NCBI GenBank assembly: GCA_002104945.1
Contig: MCFH01000017.1
Location: 682,001 to 746,000 of the forward strand
Direction: 5' to 3'
DNA: 64,000 bases
Origin: Piromyces finnis
Lineage: Eukaryota; Neocallimastigomycota; Neocallimastigomycetes; Neocallimastigales; Neocallimastigaceae
The first letter of the stretch is position 1, and each line of letters begins with the position of its first letter. The position numbers and the translations under genes are program-made. A model generated the notes under the pieces. It was not told the origin of the DNA, did not search any database, and saw only the letters and a program-made list of their open reading frames with translations. This document shows, piece after piece, positions 34,426 through 50,010 of this stretch.

Positions 34426-35965
34426 TTAGTAAAAGAAATAAAGTGCAATAATAATAGATAAAATTAATGAACCAAAGGATGTTATCATTTTTGGATTAGC
34501 ACCACTTTTACTATCAGATTTATTATTTGAAACATTTTCAGTTCTGTATTTATCTTTAACTCCGGTACAGACATCAAGAGTTACAGGTTTTGCGTTATAA
34601 TTTTCAAATAGAGTAATAACTATTGATATATGTATGTACGTGTATATATTAGACATATAAATAAAAATAAATAATATATTTTAACATAAAAATGTATATT
34701 ATTATCATTATTACTCTTCTTCCAAGCTTCAGTTAAATTTTCTAAACCATCTTGGTTATTATCAATGAATTTTGGATATGTTTTAGTGTCTTTGTTATAA
34801 TCCTTTTTTAATTTTTCTTCATAGAGTTTAACAAATTCATCAACGTTCTTTTTTTCTTTATAATTTATTATAAAATATTTATATAATATTAAAGATAGTT
34901 TCTTTTTATAAAATATATATACATAAAGAAAAATTATTTACCAGAAAGATCAATAACACTATCTGTAAGGATAAATCCAAGTTCATCAATAGCTTTTAAA
35001 TAATTTTCATTTTTGTCCAAGTCAGATGGAAGACGAATGACTATTAATAATATTATAATGAATTTAATAATAGCGATAATAATATTAATAATGATTTTCT
35101 ACTTAATTATAGTTTTTTTTCAATTATTTGAAAAATGTTATATCAAAAAATTAGTTAATGTATTGTGTTTATATATACATTTTGGATTAACACCAGTTGC
35201 ATCCATAATAATTTTAGCTTCCTTTTCGAGTTCTTCTTTTATTTCATTAATACCAAGTCCTTTAAGTTGCTCTAATTTTAATGTTGAAGCAAGTTTAAGA
35301 CCTATAAGATGTCCATCATTTACAATTGCTTTTACAATATCTTTATTGGTATCTTTAATACTATTTAACGTAAAAAAAAATAATAGATATATTATTATAT
35401 CATATCAATTATTATAATTTCCAATAATATATAATAATATAATAAAAGAAGCATATTTTCTATATATACTTTGATGAATCAAGATGAAAAGTAGCTTTAA
35501 CATTATTGTCTTTAAGAATTTCTAAAATTGAACTTGTTGTTTCACTAATATAATATATTTATGATAAATATAAAGTTAACCATGTTTTTTTTTTACAAAT
35601 ATTATTTTTCATTATAATAAATAATTATTATTGTAAAAAAAAGTATTTTTTTTTATTGCTTACGTTGGTCCATCATTCTATTATATATTTTTATGTATAT
35701 TTTATTATATTTATTCAATCAAAAAGTATATAATGTTAATTATAAATAATAATATATTTTTAAATAAAATTATTTGTATATTTACAAAAGAAACACCAAT
35801 ATCACCGTTGTTTTGACAACTATTATAAATTGTTGTTGAACGAGTACTTAGTGGAGAACGTCTCGATCTCTGCTTCGCACTTGGTGACCAGTCTACATAA
35901 CATAACATTACAAATACTACCAATATCACTGTAATTCTAAATGAATTTAGTTTATTTCCTGCCAT
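34426..35965 (-). CDS. NodB/chitin-deacetylase-like surface protein, catalytic residues lost
   Basis: Seven exons on the minus strand (35965-35786, 35677-35664, 35544-35470, 35360-35179, 35040-34942, 34855-34715, 34619-34426) join in phase to 294 residues. A signal sequence (RITVILVVFVMLCYVDWSPS) is followed by a polysaccharide-deacetylase fold: GDIGVSFNDGPT at about 54-65 (family TFDDGP), ILEILKDNNVKATFHLDSS, IVNDGHLIGLKLAST at 102-116 (family GHEIGNHTxSH), GVNPKFIRLPS (family PxxFRxPY) and VTLDVCTGV near the end. The first Asp of motif 1 is Asn, and both metal-binding His of motif 2 are replaced (Lys112, Thr116), so deacetylase activity is unlikely. The C-terminus (MITSFGSLILSIIIALYFFY after a Ser/Gly-rich segment) looks like a GPI-anchor signal. 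Likely role: non-catalytic polysaccharide binding at the wall; this is inference. Confidence 0.82.
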
Positions 35966-38271
35966 TTTTAAAAATCTCTATCTATGAAATTTGTACAATA
36001 TAATTTCCTATTTTTCTTTTTTTTTTTTTTTATAAATTTATATTACAAAAAATATAGATGCTATTTTTTTTTTTCTTGAATAAAACTATATTAAATTAGA
36101 ATATACATCTACATATAAAATCTAATAACAATTAAATCTATTCAACTAAATGTTTCAACTATTAGTCGTCTTATTAATATTTTTTAAACTTTAACACTTT
36201 ATATAAATATAACAAAGTTTGGTAATATTATAATAAATTTAAATAATAGTAAATTTATTATAATTTAGAATTTTACAATATTTAAATACTAAAAATAAAT
36301 TGGCTTTTTTATTATTATTATGCAAGATATAAAAACTTTTAGAGTTTTAAAAAAAATAAAGCAATTGTGTATATATTTATTATTAATTATTATTCATTTT
36401 AAGTATGAATCTTTTTTTTTTTTTTTTAATATAACACTTTATAAAAACTAAATTTGAAATATTTTGTTAATATTGATAGCAAAATGTATTATAACGTAAT
36501 ATATAATTGAAATATTACAAAAAAATTTATTATAAAAAAGATATATAGTATATCTATTTTTTTTTATATATAAAATTTATTAAATTCTTCTTCTTCTTCT
36601 TATTATTAGTAGTAATAGTACTTTTATTGCTTTTATTTTATTATTAAAAGTAGTAGTTGCAGTGGTAGTTTAATTAGTTTTATTAACTTTGATAAAATGG
36701 AGATAAAATACATATTAAAGTTTTATAATAAAAAAAAAGTTTATAAAATTTAATATTTACCATATAACATATGACTAATTGCTACTTTATTTTGTTGAGT
36801 AACTTTTAAAATCTAGTATTTAAATTATTTAAACCATACCATCTTTACTTTTTCTTTTTTTTTTTTTTTTTCTTTTAATCCTAAATAAAAGGTGTACTCA
36901 CTGTTTTCCTTAAATATATATATATATATAAATAAATTAATACATGGATCATACATATAAATTATTTTGATCAAAAGCAATTTTATAATATATTATACAT
37001 GTTATGATTTTTGTTTAAATATACATATATTTTACATAAACTTTATATACTTTACATGAACATTGAAAATAAAATTCATCTAAAAACTTTCATTTTAAAT
37101 TAAATTTAAATAGAAGATGTATAAACCTTTAATGATAAAAAAAATATGATATTTATATTATTAATTTATACGTTTACACTATCACAATATAAATCATTTT
37201 ATTTAAACACCAATTCCTTGAATGATATTATATTAATTTTTTTAAAAAAAAAACTTTTATATAGTATAGTATTAAAATGAATTTCTTTTAATTTATTGTT
37301 TGTCAATGAATTAAACAATTAAGTTTATTTAATTAAAGTTAAATGATATAATCAAGTTCAATAAACAACACAATTTACTTTATTTCTATTTAGTTTTTTT
37401 TTTTTTTTTTGATATAACTGAACCACATGTATTACAAAGCAACTTGTGACTTTGCATATTTAGAATTTTATGTATATATGATGAACTAGTTATTTTATTT
37501 TATCAAAATAATTGTTATTTACAAGTATAGGGATACTATCTATAATTGTGAAATTACTTTGTTTCAAAAAATAAAAAAAAAAAACAAAAAACAAATATAC
37601 TTTTTCCTTGAAATATGAAATATAAGGATAATTCTTTATATGGCTGTTATTCACATTATTCTCATTAGGCTTACCAAAATATAAATGTAATTCTTAAATA
37701 AATTTTTGTACACATTTCACATCCATGTGATTTATCACGTGTAAACTATATTAAAAAATAAACTTTTTTTACTAAACATTTTTTTGAAGTTTTTTTTTTT
37801 TTTTTTATATTTTTTCCTTCTTTTTGATATATTTATATATATTTATATACAAACGAATTAATAAGAAAAAAGGTTTTTTTTTTTAAATTTTTCATAATAA
37901 ATTGAATAATATTTTACAATATAATATATAATAATCATAATATATATGTAATAAATATATAATAAAGAGACAGTAAAGAAATAATTAAAAAAAGATAATC
38001 CATTTATTAAAAGTTTACATTCTAATTTAAAAAGTCAATACTATGGTAATAGTAGAAATGTTTTTTTTTTTTTTTAAATATTAAATGTATAAAAATGAGA
38101 TAATTAATAGTAAAACATAACTAAAGTAAATACTAATGCTTCAATTTTTAAAATTATTATTTATATTGTATTAGAATTTTTGAAGAAATTCATAAAAATA
38201 ATAATAATAATAAAAAAAAAAAAAAAACAACTGAAAAAGTAAAAAAAAAAGAAAAAAAAAAAAGTAAAATT

Positions 38272-38302
<31 letters not shown>

Positions 38303-38873
38303 TAAAACAATAATTAAAAAGTAATAACAATTTAAATACAATCTATATTTTAAATTAAATAAAAAAAAAAAAGTCAATTCGTTATATTATTTTTTTTAAA
38401 AATAATATATTCCTACATATTCAACAAACATTTTATTATCTTTTTTATAATAATCTTTATTTGTACTAAAAGAAAAAAAAAAAAAAGATTCTTTTAAGTA
38501 AGCATTACCAATTTTATTCATACAAATTAAAATTAAAGAAAAAAAAAAATTAGTATTATATATATTTTTATAGAGAAATTAATGATAGTACATTTTTTTA
38601 CTTTTTTATTAACAATATTCTATTTATTATTAAGTATATTCTTGTTAATAGGAACAATTAATTTGAAAAAAGCCATTTTAATTAATTCATATACAATTAT
38701 GCATTTTTAAAATAAATATAAAATCATCCATTAGAACGAATAAATATATTAGAAAAGGAAATCGAACCCTTAATTTATTAAATACTATTTTATATTCAAG
38801 TATATAATCTTCATACACTTTTAACAATCAATAAATCATAGATTTTGTGTGATTTTATGCAGATAATGAAATA
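35966..38873. other. Long intergenic desert between divergent genes
   Basis: About 2.9 kb of AT-rich DNA with poly-A/T runs and small caa and aat tracts (a caa run at about 38275-38301). No exon-like segment or RNA gene is seen. Confidence 0.5.
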
Positions 38874-41055
38874 ATGTCTTCAAAATCAGATAGTCAAGAC
38901 CCAGATGGGACAAAAACGTCCTTTATTAAAAGAATAATATATTCTTTACGAAAATTTATAGAACATTTTAAGGAGAGAATGGGGAATATTATATCAAATT
39001 TAGAAAGGTTTAAAAATAATTATATATATGTAAATAAATATTTAATGTATTCTAATAATTAAATATTGACAAAAATTATTATTTTTCCATCCATTCATCT
39101 ATATTATTAATATAAACCAAATATTTTTTATTAGTCATAAAGCTTTTGAGTTTTTTGGTGTATTTGCATTAATAAGGTGAGAATAATTAGGAACCTTTTT
39201 TTTTTTTTAGTAGTATATATAGTTTATAATTTTATTAATATAATTTAAACTAAACTTTATATATTTAATATTTTTGTATGATGGCATGTAGCATCCTTTC
39301 ATCAACAACAAATATAAAGTTTGATTGGATGTATTTCACATTAATATCGTTTAAAGTTTTGATTAATGCTAATTATATCGGATTTGCCCCATTAGTTCTT
39401 ATCATTTCTCTATATCTATTTCTTGATATTATTGTTTATTTATCAATACCATATTTAATATTATCAGAGGTGTTAGATATATGTATACCGTGTGTCATGT
39501 GTTATTGTATACGAAAATTAGGATTTATAAGAGATTTCAAACTTGATTATATCCATATTGTTACAGCATCATTTTTAATAATACAAATGGTAATATGGGT
39601 TGGATTTTTTATCAATCCATTTTCAGTAATAATAAAATATATCGCGTCTTTGTTACTTGTGTCAAATAGTAGGATAAAAGCGGATACTAAAAAAAGTCTA
39701 ATGTTTACGATTATTTCTAACGATAAAAAGGATTTTGGAGATGGAATATTGGGCTTAATAAAATTATGGAAGTTTGAATTTAATAAAGTGCTGGCAGCAC
39801 ATTGTATAACCTTTTTAATATTTTTAATTATATTATATATTTATTATACAATAAAATCAAATTTTGAATTTATATGCTCTCTAATAGGTATCATAATACC
39901 TCGTGCACCCGTCATTACAATAAAAGATCTAACGGAAAATAGTGTAGAATTATATTGGAATGAGCCAATAGAACAGGATAAATCAATAAAAAATCTAAAG
40001 GATATCATAAATTTAATATGTTATACTATTTCATACCCATTTAGTCGATATAAAAATAAAAACAATTCATCATCATCATCATCATCATCAAAACAAGATG
40101 TTGATAATACCCTTTCAGACTTAATAAGTATATCAAAACAACATGGTGAAGATACCTATCATTTTTCTTTAAATAATAAAGATACCACTACCAATAATAA
40201 TAAATTAAAATTTCCAAAATCTACATTAACAACGAATTTTAAAACTATTCATTATGATAAAAATCTTGATTATACCAATGAATTAAAAGATCAAAATAAG
40301 GATAATAACATTAGTTTAGATACAAATGAAGAAAATTCCTCTGATAGAACAGACATATCCAAAAATACAGAGTCTTTTAATAATAATCCTACTAATAATA
40401 AGAACAGCGGCAGCAATAACACCAATAATAATAAAGATAACAATTCAAATAAAAGAATAGGTTATACCATAAAAAAAGGAAAAAGTAAAGCTAATGAACT
40501 TGATAAAAGTGAAAAAATATTATTAGGTGGAAAAGAAGTAGATATAAAAAATTTTGCCTCTGAAATCAAGAAAGAATTTAATCAATTAGATAAAACTTAT
40601 AGCTACGAAAAAACATTAAAAAATACTTCAGGTTTTAAATATTTTTTATATAAATATGGATTTCAAAAAAGAAATGAAATTACATATCAAGTAGAAATTA
40701 ATTGTTATATTTTAAATGAAGAGAATTTAAGTGATAAGCACATTATTATTAATGGATTAAAACCATCAACATCCTACAAAATTAGGGTATGGGCTGTTTT
40801 GAATAATAGAATTAAATCACCTTCATCATTTGTGAATATTAAAACATTAAAGTCTTATACCGATTCTTTAAATAAAGGTAAATAGTCAATTGTTTGTTTT
40901 ATGATAAAAATTATCCATTTTTCAAATTTTATTTTATATAGTATTATTCATTTTTCTATAATTCTTTTACCCATTTATTTTTATGTCTCTCTATATTTTT
41001 TCATTATACCAAAAATAATAATCAATATCTTGTTTTATTATGCGTTTATTTTATG

Positions 41056-41091
<36 letters not shown>

Positions 41092-44013
41092 TTTTTAAAA
41101 AAAAATAAAGTAGAAAAAACAGATGTTAATGAAAAAATAACTGAATCGTATGAAGACCATTTAAAATCTATTGCAGAAATTGATAGTAATATCGATGAAA
41201 TTAATAAAGAATTTGAAAGATTAAAGAAACAGAGATTAGAATTTGCTAAACAAGTTAACGATATTAATGATCAATATAAAGAAGAAGAAATTCCTTTAAA
41301 AAAGCAATTAGATGAATTAAAATTAGAGAAAAATGAAGTGGATGAAGTTAAGTTACAACATAAAGGTATATTGAAGGAGTTAAAAGAGGAAAAGAGAAGA
41401 GTTGATTTCTTAAAATCTCAAAGAGAACAAAAATTAAAAACAAAAGAAAGAGGAAAACAACAATTAATTGATAGATGTAATCGTTGTCAAAATGATATTA
41501 ATAAACTAAAGAAAGATATACAAAGATTAGAAGAAAAAGAAGAATCTTTAAATATTGATTATGATAATGCTAAAAAAGCGTATGTCGAAGAAAAAGATAG
41601 ATATATGAAGGAACAAGTTCAACTAAAAGATAAATTAAAAGAAGAAAAAAAGAATCACAAAGCTCTTGTAAAAGAATTTAATGATAAAAAATCCAAATAT
41701 AAGCAAGTTGAGATATCACATAAGAAATTTATGCAAGATAACCGTGAACGTAATAAGGAAAAATTAAAGGTGGATGAAGAATATAAGATTTTAGCAAAGA
41801 AATATAAAGAATTGAAGGAAAAGAATAATACTCTTAAAAATCAATTAAAGATAGAAAATAATGAAAAGATAAAATTACTTCAAAGTCTTAATGAAATCCA
41901 TCAACAAAGTGATAGTGATAGTGATATTTCTTCCGATAGTGTTGAGGACATTGATGATCCATTAGATCCAATTGATTCCATTTTAGATGATTTAACATCA
42001 AGTAGTACATTATCAAAATTAAATTCAGATCTATCCATAACCACACCAAGCTATTCAAATACTAATTCTATCAGTAGGAATTCTAGTGAAGAGAGTACAA
42101 ATATTAGAACATCAGAATTTAATTTATTTAACCATGTAGAAACAGACAATTATGAGGGAAATCAAAAGGATAAACATTATTCAAAGCCTTCTAGAAATTC
42201 ATCTCCTTTAATCCCGGTAATCAAAGGAAATTCATTTGGTAATAGAAATGATTCTAGATATACTACAACGAGTCATACCTCTTCAATGAATAAAAAGATA
42301 AATCCTATAAAATCCTCCAGATTTTATTCCTATCCATTGGAACAACAACAAAATTCATTTAATGTTAATGGATACAATAAAAAGTCAAGTCAAGAACCAA
42401 CATCATCATTATTTGAAAGAAATTCCATGACCTACAATGATTCAAGAGCTGGAGATACCAATGACAAAAAGTTTAGCTCACCAAAACAAAGCCATAAACA
42501 AACCCCAAAGATGAAAAATCTCATTCCATTTTTCTCGTACAATTCGTATATTCCAACGACAGAAACCGCTACAGATTCCAAATTATTAAATACATCTTTA
42601 GAAGATGATTTAATGACCGATACTTCCAACATGAATGTAAATTCAACTACTAAGGCATCAAAGAATGTATTTAATTCAGCAAATGATAAAATTCTATCCC
42701 CACTTCTTGGAAGCTTATCTCAAAAGAATATTAGTAATTCAAAGGTTTCTCCAAACATTAATTCCTCCTTTTCCCCACAAATTTCAAGTTTATCACCACT
42801 TTTATTAAATGAGAATAATCAAATAAATTCTAAATCTCAAAATAAAGAGTTTAACGCTTTATCAACCAACAATCCCTATAATTCTGGTCTTTTTTCAAAT
42901 ATTCTGAAGAACAATTACAATTCTTTAGGATTAGGAAATCAAGGATCTTCAACTTCATCCCTTAATACCAACAGTTTATATGCTTCTATAAATAATCCAA
43001 TTGGCAGTGAAGCATCTTCCGGCAATTTATATTCATCGAAAACCAATCCAATTGGCAGTGAAGCATCTACCGGCAATTTGTATTCATCGAAAACCAATCC
43101 AATTGGCAGTGAAGCATCTTCCGGCAATTTATATTCATCGAAAACCAATCCAATTGGCAGTGAAGCATCTTCCGGCAATGTCAATGCAACTTCCAGTAAT
43201 AACAGCACTAATAATTTAGGTTTCTTATTTAGTGGTGGTTTAGGAAAGGATACATCATTGAGTGGATTTTCAAATTCCTCATCATCAGTCATAGATAATG
43301 CATTTCATAGTCCGAGAGCTAGTAATACCCAATTAAATAGTGGTAATGATATTGTTAAAAGTAATAGTATTGGAAGCGAATCTGGTTTACCAAGGAATAC
43401 ATATTCACCATTGATTTCACCACAATCAAAGAATTCTTCATTAATGTCAGGGTTTTCTTCTATTCCTTCTTACTATCAAAATATAAATATGTCCAACGAC
43501 GTTAATGATTTATTAGGTTCTAACGCATCCCCACTTGATACAACTAATCGTGTGAATGAAAAACTTAATGAGACTAATGAAAGAAATAATAATAGTTTTA
43601 GTAATAATTCTTCACCAAACAGTTATTTATTCAATAATTACTTTTCAATGAATAATTATCCAAAAAATAATTCAACAGAATCAAATAAAGATAACTATTT
43701 ACATGATTATTTAAACAGTCGTCTTGCAAATTATCAATCTTTCTATAATCGACCAATATTCAATAGTGGTCTTACAAGTAGTTTATTTAATGAACCCACT
43801 TCAAATGGTGCATTTAATTCAATTAATGGTATGAGTAATACAGATCAAGATTTCAATCAACAAAATAACAATGATTTAAACGATGAAGAAATTGATTTGA
43901 ATTTTGATTATGATTATAAATTATCTGATTCAGAATCTGAAGATATTGAAACGTCTGATATAGATATCAGTAAAATTATTGATTTAAGTAAACAGAAAGA
44001 AAATAGTAAATAA
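38874..44013 (+). CDS. Large multi-pass membrane protein with a split fibronectin type III domain and long coiled coil
   Basis: Four exons (38874-39007, 39135-39176, 39292-40877, 41111-44013) join in phase to 1554 residues. Several hydrophobic segments between residues about 75 and 260 (for example LVLIISLYLFLDIIVYLSIP and AAHCITFLIFLIILYIYY) anchor it in a membrane. A fibronectin type III domain follows but is split: strands A-B (PVITIKDLTENSVELYWNEP) at about 263-282 and strands C-G (TYQVEINCYIL, GLKPSTSYKIRVWAVLNN, SFVNIKT) at about 521-578, separated by some 230 Ser/Asn-rich residues. Residues about 595-890 are charged and coiled-coil-like. The rest is Ser/Asn-rich and disordered, holds four 17-residue repeats, and ends acidic. 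Function unknown. The architecture suggests a membrane-anchored scaffold or tether facing the cytosol. Splice phases close exactly, so the two long frames belong to one gene. Confidence 0.78.
42994..43180 (+). repeat. 51-bp in-frame tandem repeat inside the FN3/coiled-coil gene
   Basis: About 3.7 copies of a 51-base unit, coding for NPIGSEASSGNLYSSKT with a Ser/Thr change in one copy. The units are almost identical at the DNA level, which suggests recent expansion. Confidence 0.92.
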
Positions 44014-44031
44014 TATAAAAAAGAAAAAGAA

Positions 44032-44063
<32 letters not shown>

Positions 44064-44133
44064 AAACAAAATTCAAAAAAATAAAAAAAAAATAAAAAAA
44101 AAATTAAAATAAAATATTAAATTATTTCAAAGA

Positions 44134-44176
<43 letters not shown>

Positions 44177-44273
44177 TTATTATCATTATTATTATTATTC
44201 ATTATTAAAGCATCAATTTAATTTAAAATTAACTATTAAATTCTTTTGATATTATTTAAATTATCACCACCGC

Positions 44274-44308
<35 letters not shown>

Positions 44309-45657
44309 ATATAATAAATATACAAAAAAAAAAAAAGGAAGATATATGATAATACAACAGAGAAATGAAATTTATAAAGTTAATAATAACAATAGAATTA
44401 CAAAGAGCATCATATCCTTATTTTTTGTAAATATATAGAATAAAAAATAAGAGGTAAATATGAAAAAATAATAAAAAATAATAATAAAAAAAAGTAAATA
44501 TATATAATTCAAAATAATAATAACAATAATAATAACAATAGTAATAATAATAATAATAAAAGATTAAATAAAATAACAAATAATAATAAAAAAAACTTTA
44601 AAATATTATACAAATAAATTATATATTTAAAAAAGTATTAATGATAATAGAATAAAAAAAAAAAAATAAAATAAAATTACATTTGTATTTGTACTTTTTC
44701 TTTATAAAAGTGTGAGGTATTTAGATATTTTCATAATGTACTATTTTAAAGTTTTTATTTTATGTTATTAAAAATGATGTTTTTGTAAAAAGAAAAGGAA
44801 TAATAAAAAAAATATATATATATATATTTTATTATGACTTTGATGATTACCGTTGTAATATATTTTCTTTTAATATTAGATTAGAAGGAAACATAAAGTA
44901 TTCTTTTTAAATTATTATAATAAAATCAGTTATTATACTACTTATCAATTATACCAGTAAAAAGGTAAAAAGAATGAATAAAAAAAAAAAAAAATATTTA
45001 ATAAAATTCTTTTTTTTTAATTAAAAAAAAATTTTATTTTTTATCTGTCAATAATAATGAAAATTTAATTTTAAAAGTTGAAAATAAAAAGAGAAAAAAA
45101 AAAAAAAGATTTAAAATTAAAAAAATAAACGAAGAATAAAAATAAAAAATAGAAAAAGGATTTTTTTTTTTAATTTTTTTATTTTATATATAAAGTAAAA
45201 AAAAAAAAAAAGGAAACTTTAAAGAAACAGAATTAGATAATAAGAAAGAAAGAAAAAAAGGGTTAATTTTATAAAGAAGAAGAAAGATTTCTCAAAATTA
45301 TATATATATATAAATATAAATTATTCAAATAAAAAATATAAATTAATATCTTGAAGAATTTAGAAAAAATAACAATTAATCATAAATAGCTATCTGTATA
45401 ATACAATATAATTATTTTTTATCCATTAAATAAGTAAGTTAGAGTGTACTTTGATGTACAAGAAATCTTTTAAAATAATGTATTATAAAAAAAAAAAAAA
45501 AAAAAAAATAATTATTTAAAATAAAAAATATTTTATTCTAATGGTTTTTTTTTTTTTTATTTTAGTTACAATATTATAATTCAATTTTATAAACTTTGTT
45601 ATAACATCTATTAACATTTTAAAAATTATTGTTGTAATTTCAATAAAATATATCAGT
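44014..45657. other. Intergenic, very low complexity
   Basis: A-rich DNA with a (tta)n run at about 44138-44173, a (caa)n run at about 44273-44308 and many poly-A runs. It is the upstream region of the PIG-T gene and has no gene of its own. Confidence 0.6.
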
Positions 45658-49258
<3,601 letters not shown>

Positions 49259-50010
49259 ATAATATAAATAAATTAATTATCATTTTTTAAGATAATATAT
49301 CTTCCTCTCTTTTTTTTTTTTTTTTTTCCTTTTCCTTTATTTTTAATAATATAAATAGAAAATTAACTTATCTTATAAAATATAACCATAATTTATTTTA
49401 TATTATTAATTATAGATAAATTATGATAAATATCACAATATCACAATAGTATCATTATAAAACATTATAATTAATTCATTATATATATTTCATTTTTTAA
49501 AAAGAGAAAAAAAAAAAAAAAAAAAATTACAATGTAAAAGAATAGGCAAATAAAATAAAATAACAATAATAATAAAAAGTATAAAATTAAAGTAGTATTA
49601 AATAGTTAAACTCTTCCTCAATAACCAAATATATTTTAGGAGGAATGAATTGTAGTGATAGTACAATAATACCAAGAATGATTATAATGTATATATATTA
49701 TTTTATTTTATTGGAATTATTGTTTTAATAGATTTTCAATAAATTATTATTATTATTAAAAAAGTAAAAGCTATTGGTAGTAAATATTTATATATAAATA
49801 ATCTTTCTATATACTGCTAATAGTGTGTTTTACAGTAGTATTTATATTTAAAAATGAAATCTCTCTAAATAAGTAAACTATTTCAATTAAATTATACATA
49901 ATATATATATATATATATAAAAAGAAAATATATATATAAGAAATAAAAAAATAAAAAAAGGAACTGAATAAAATATATATAAAAACAAACAAACTAAAAT
50001 GTATTAAACC
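49259..50010. other. Intergenic between convergent genes
   Basis: Homopolymers and a (ta)n run near 49902-49918. No gene is seen. Confidence 0.55.

Noticed and set aside
40901-41098. Hydrophobic frame between the two halves of the FN3 gene
   Set aside because: It lies entirely in the intron between 40877 and 41111, which is T-rich; splicing across it closes the phase exactly.
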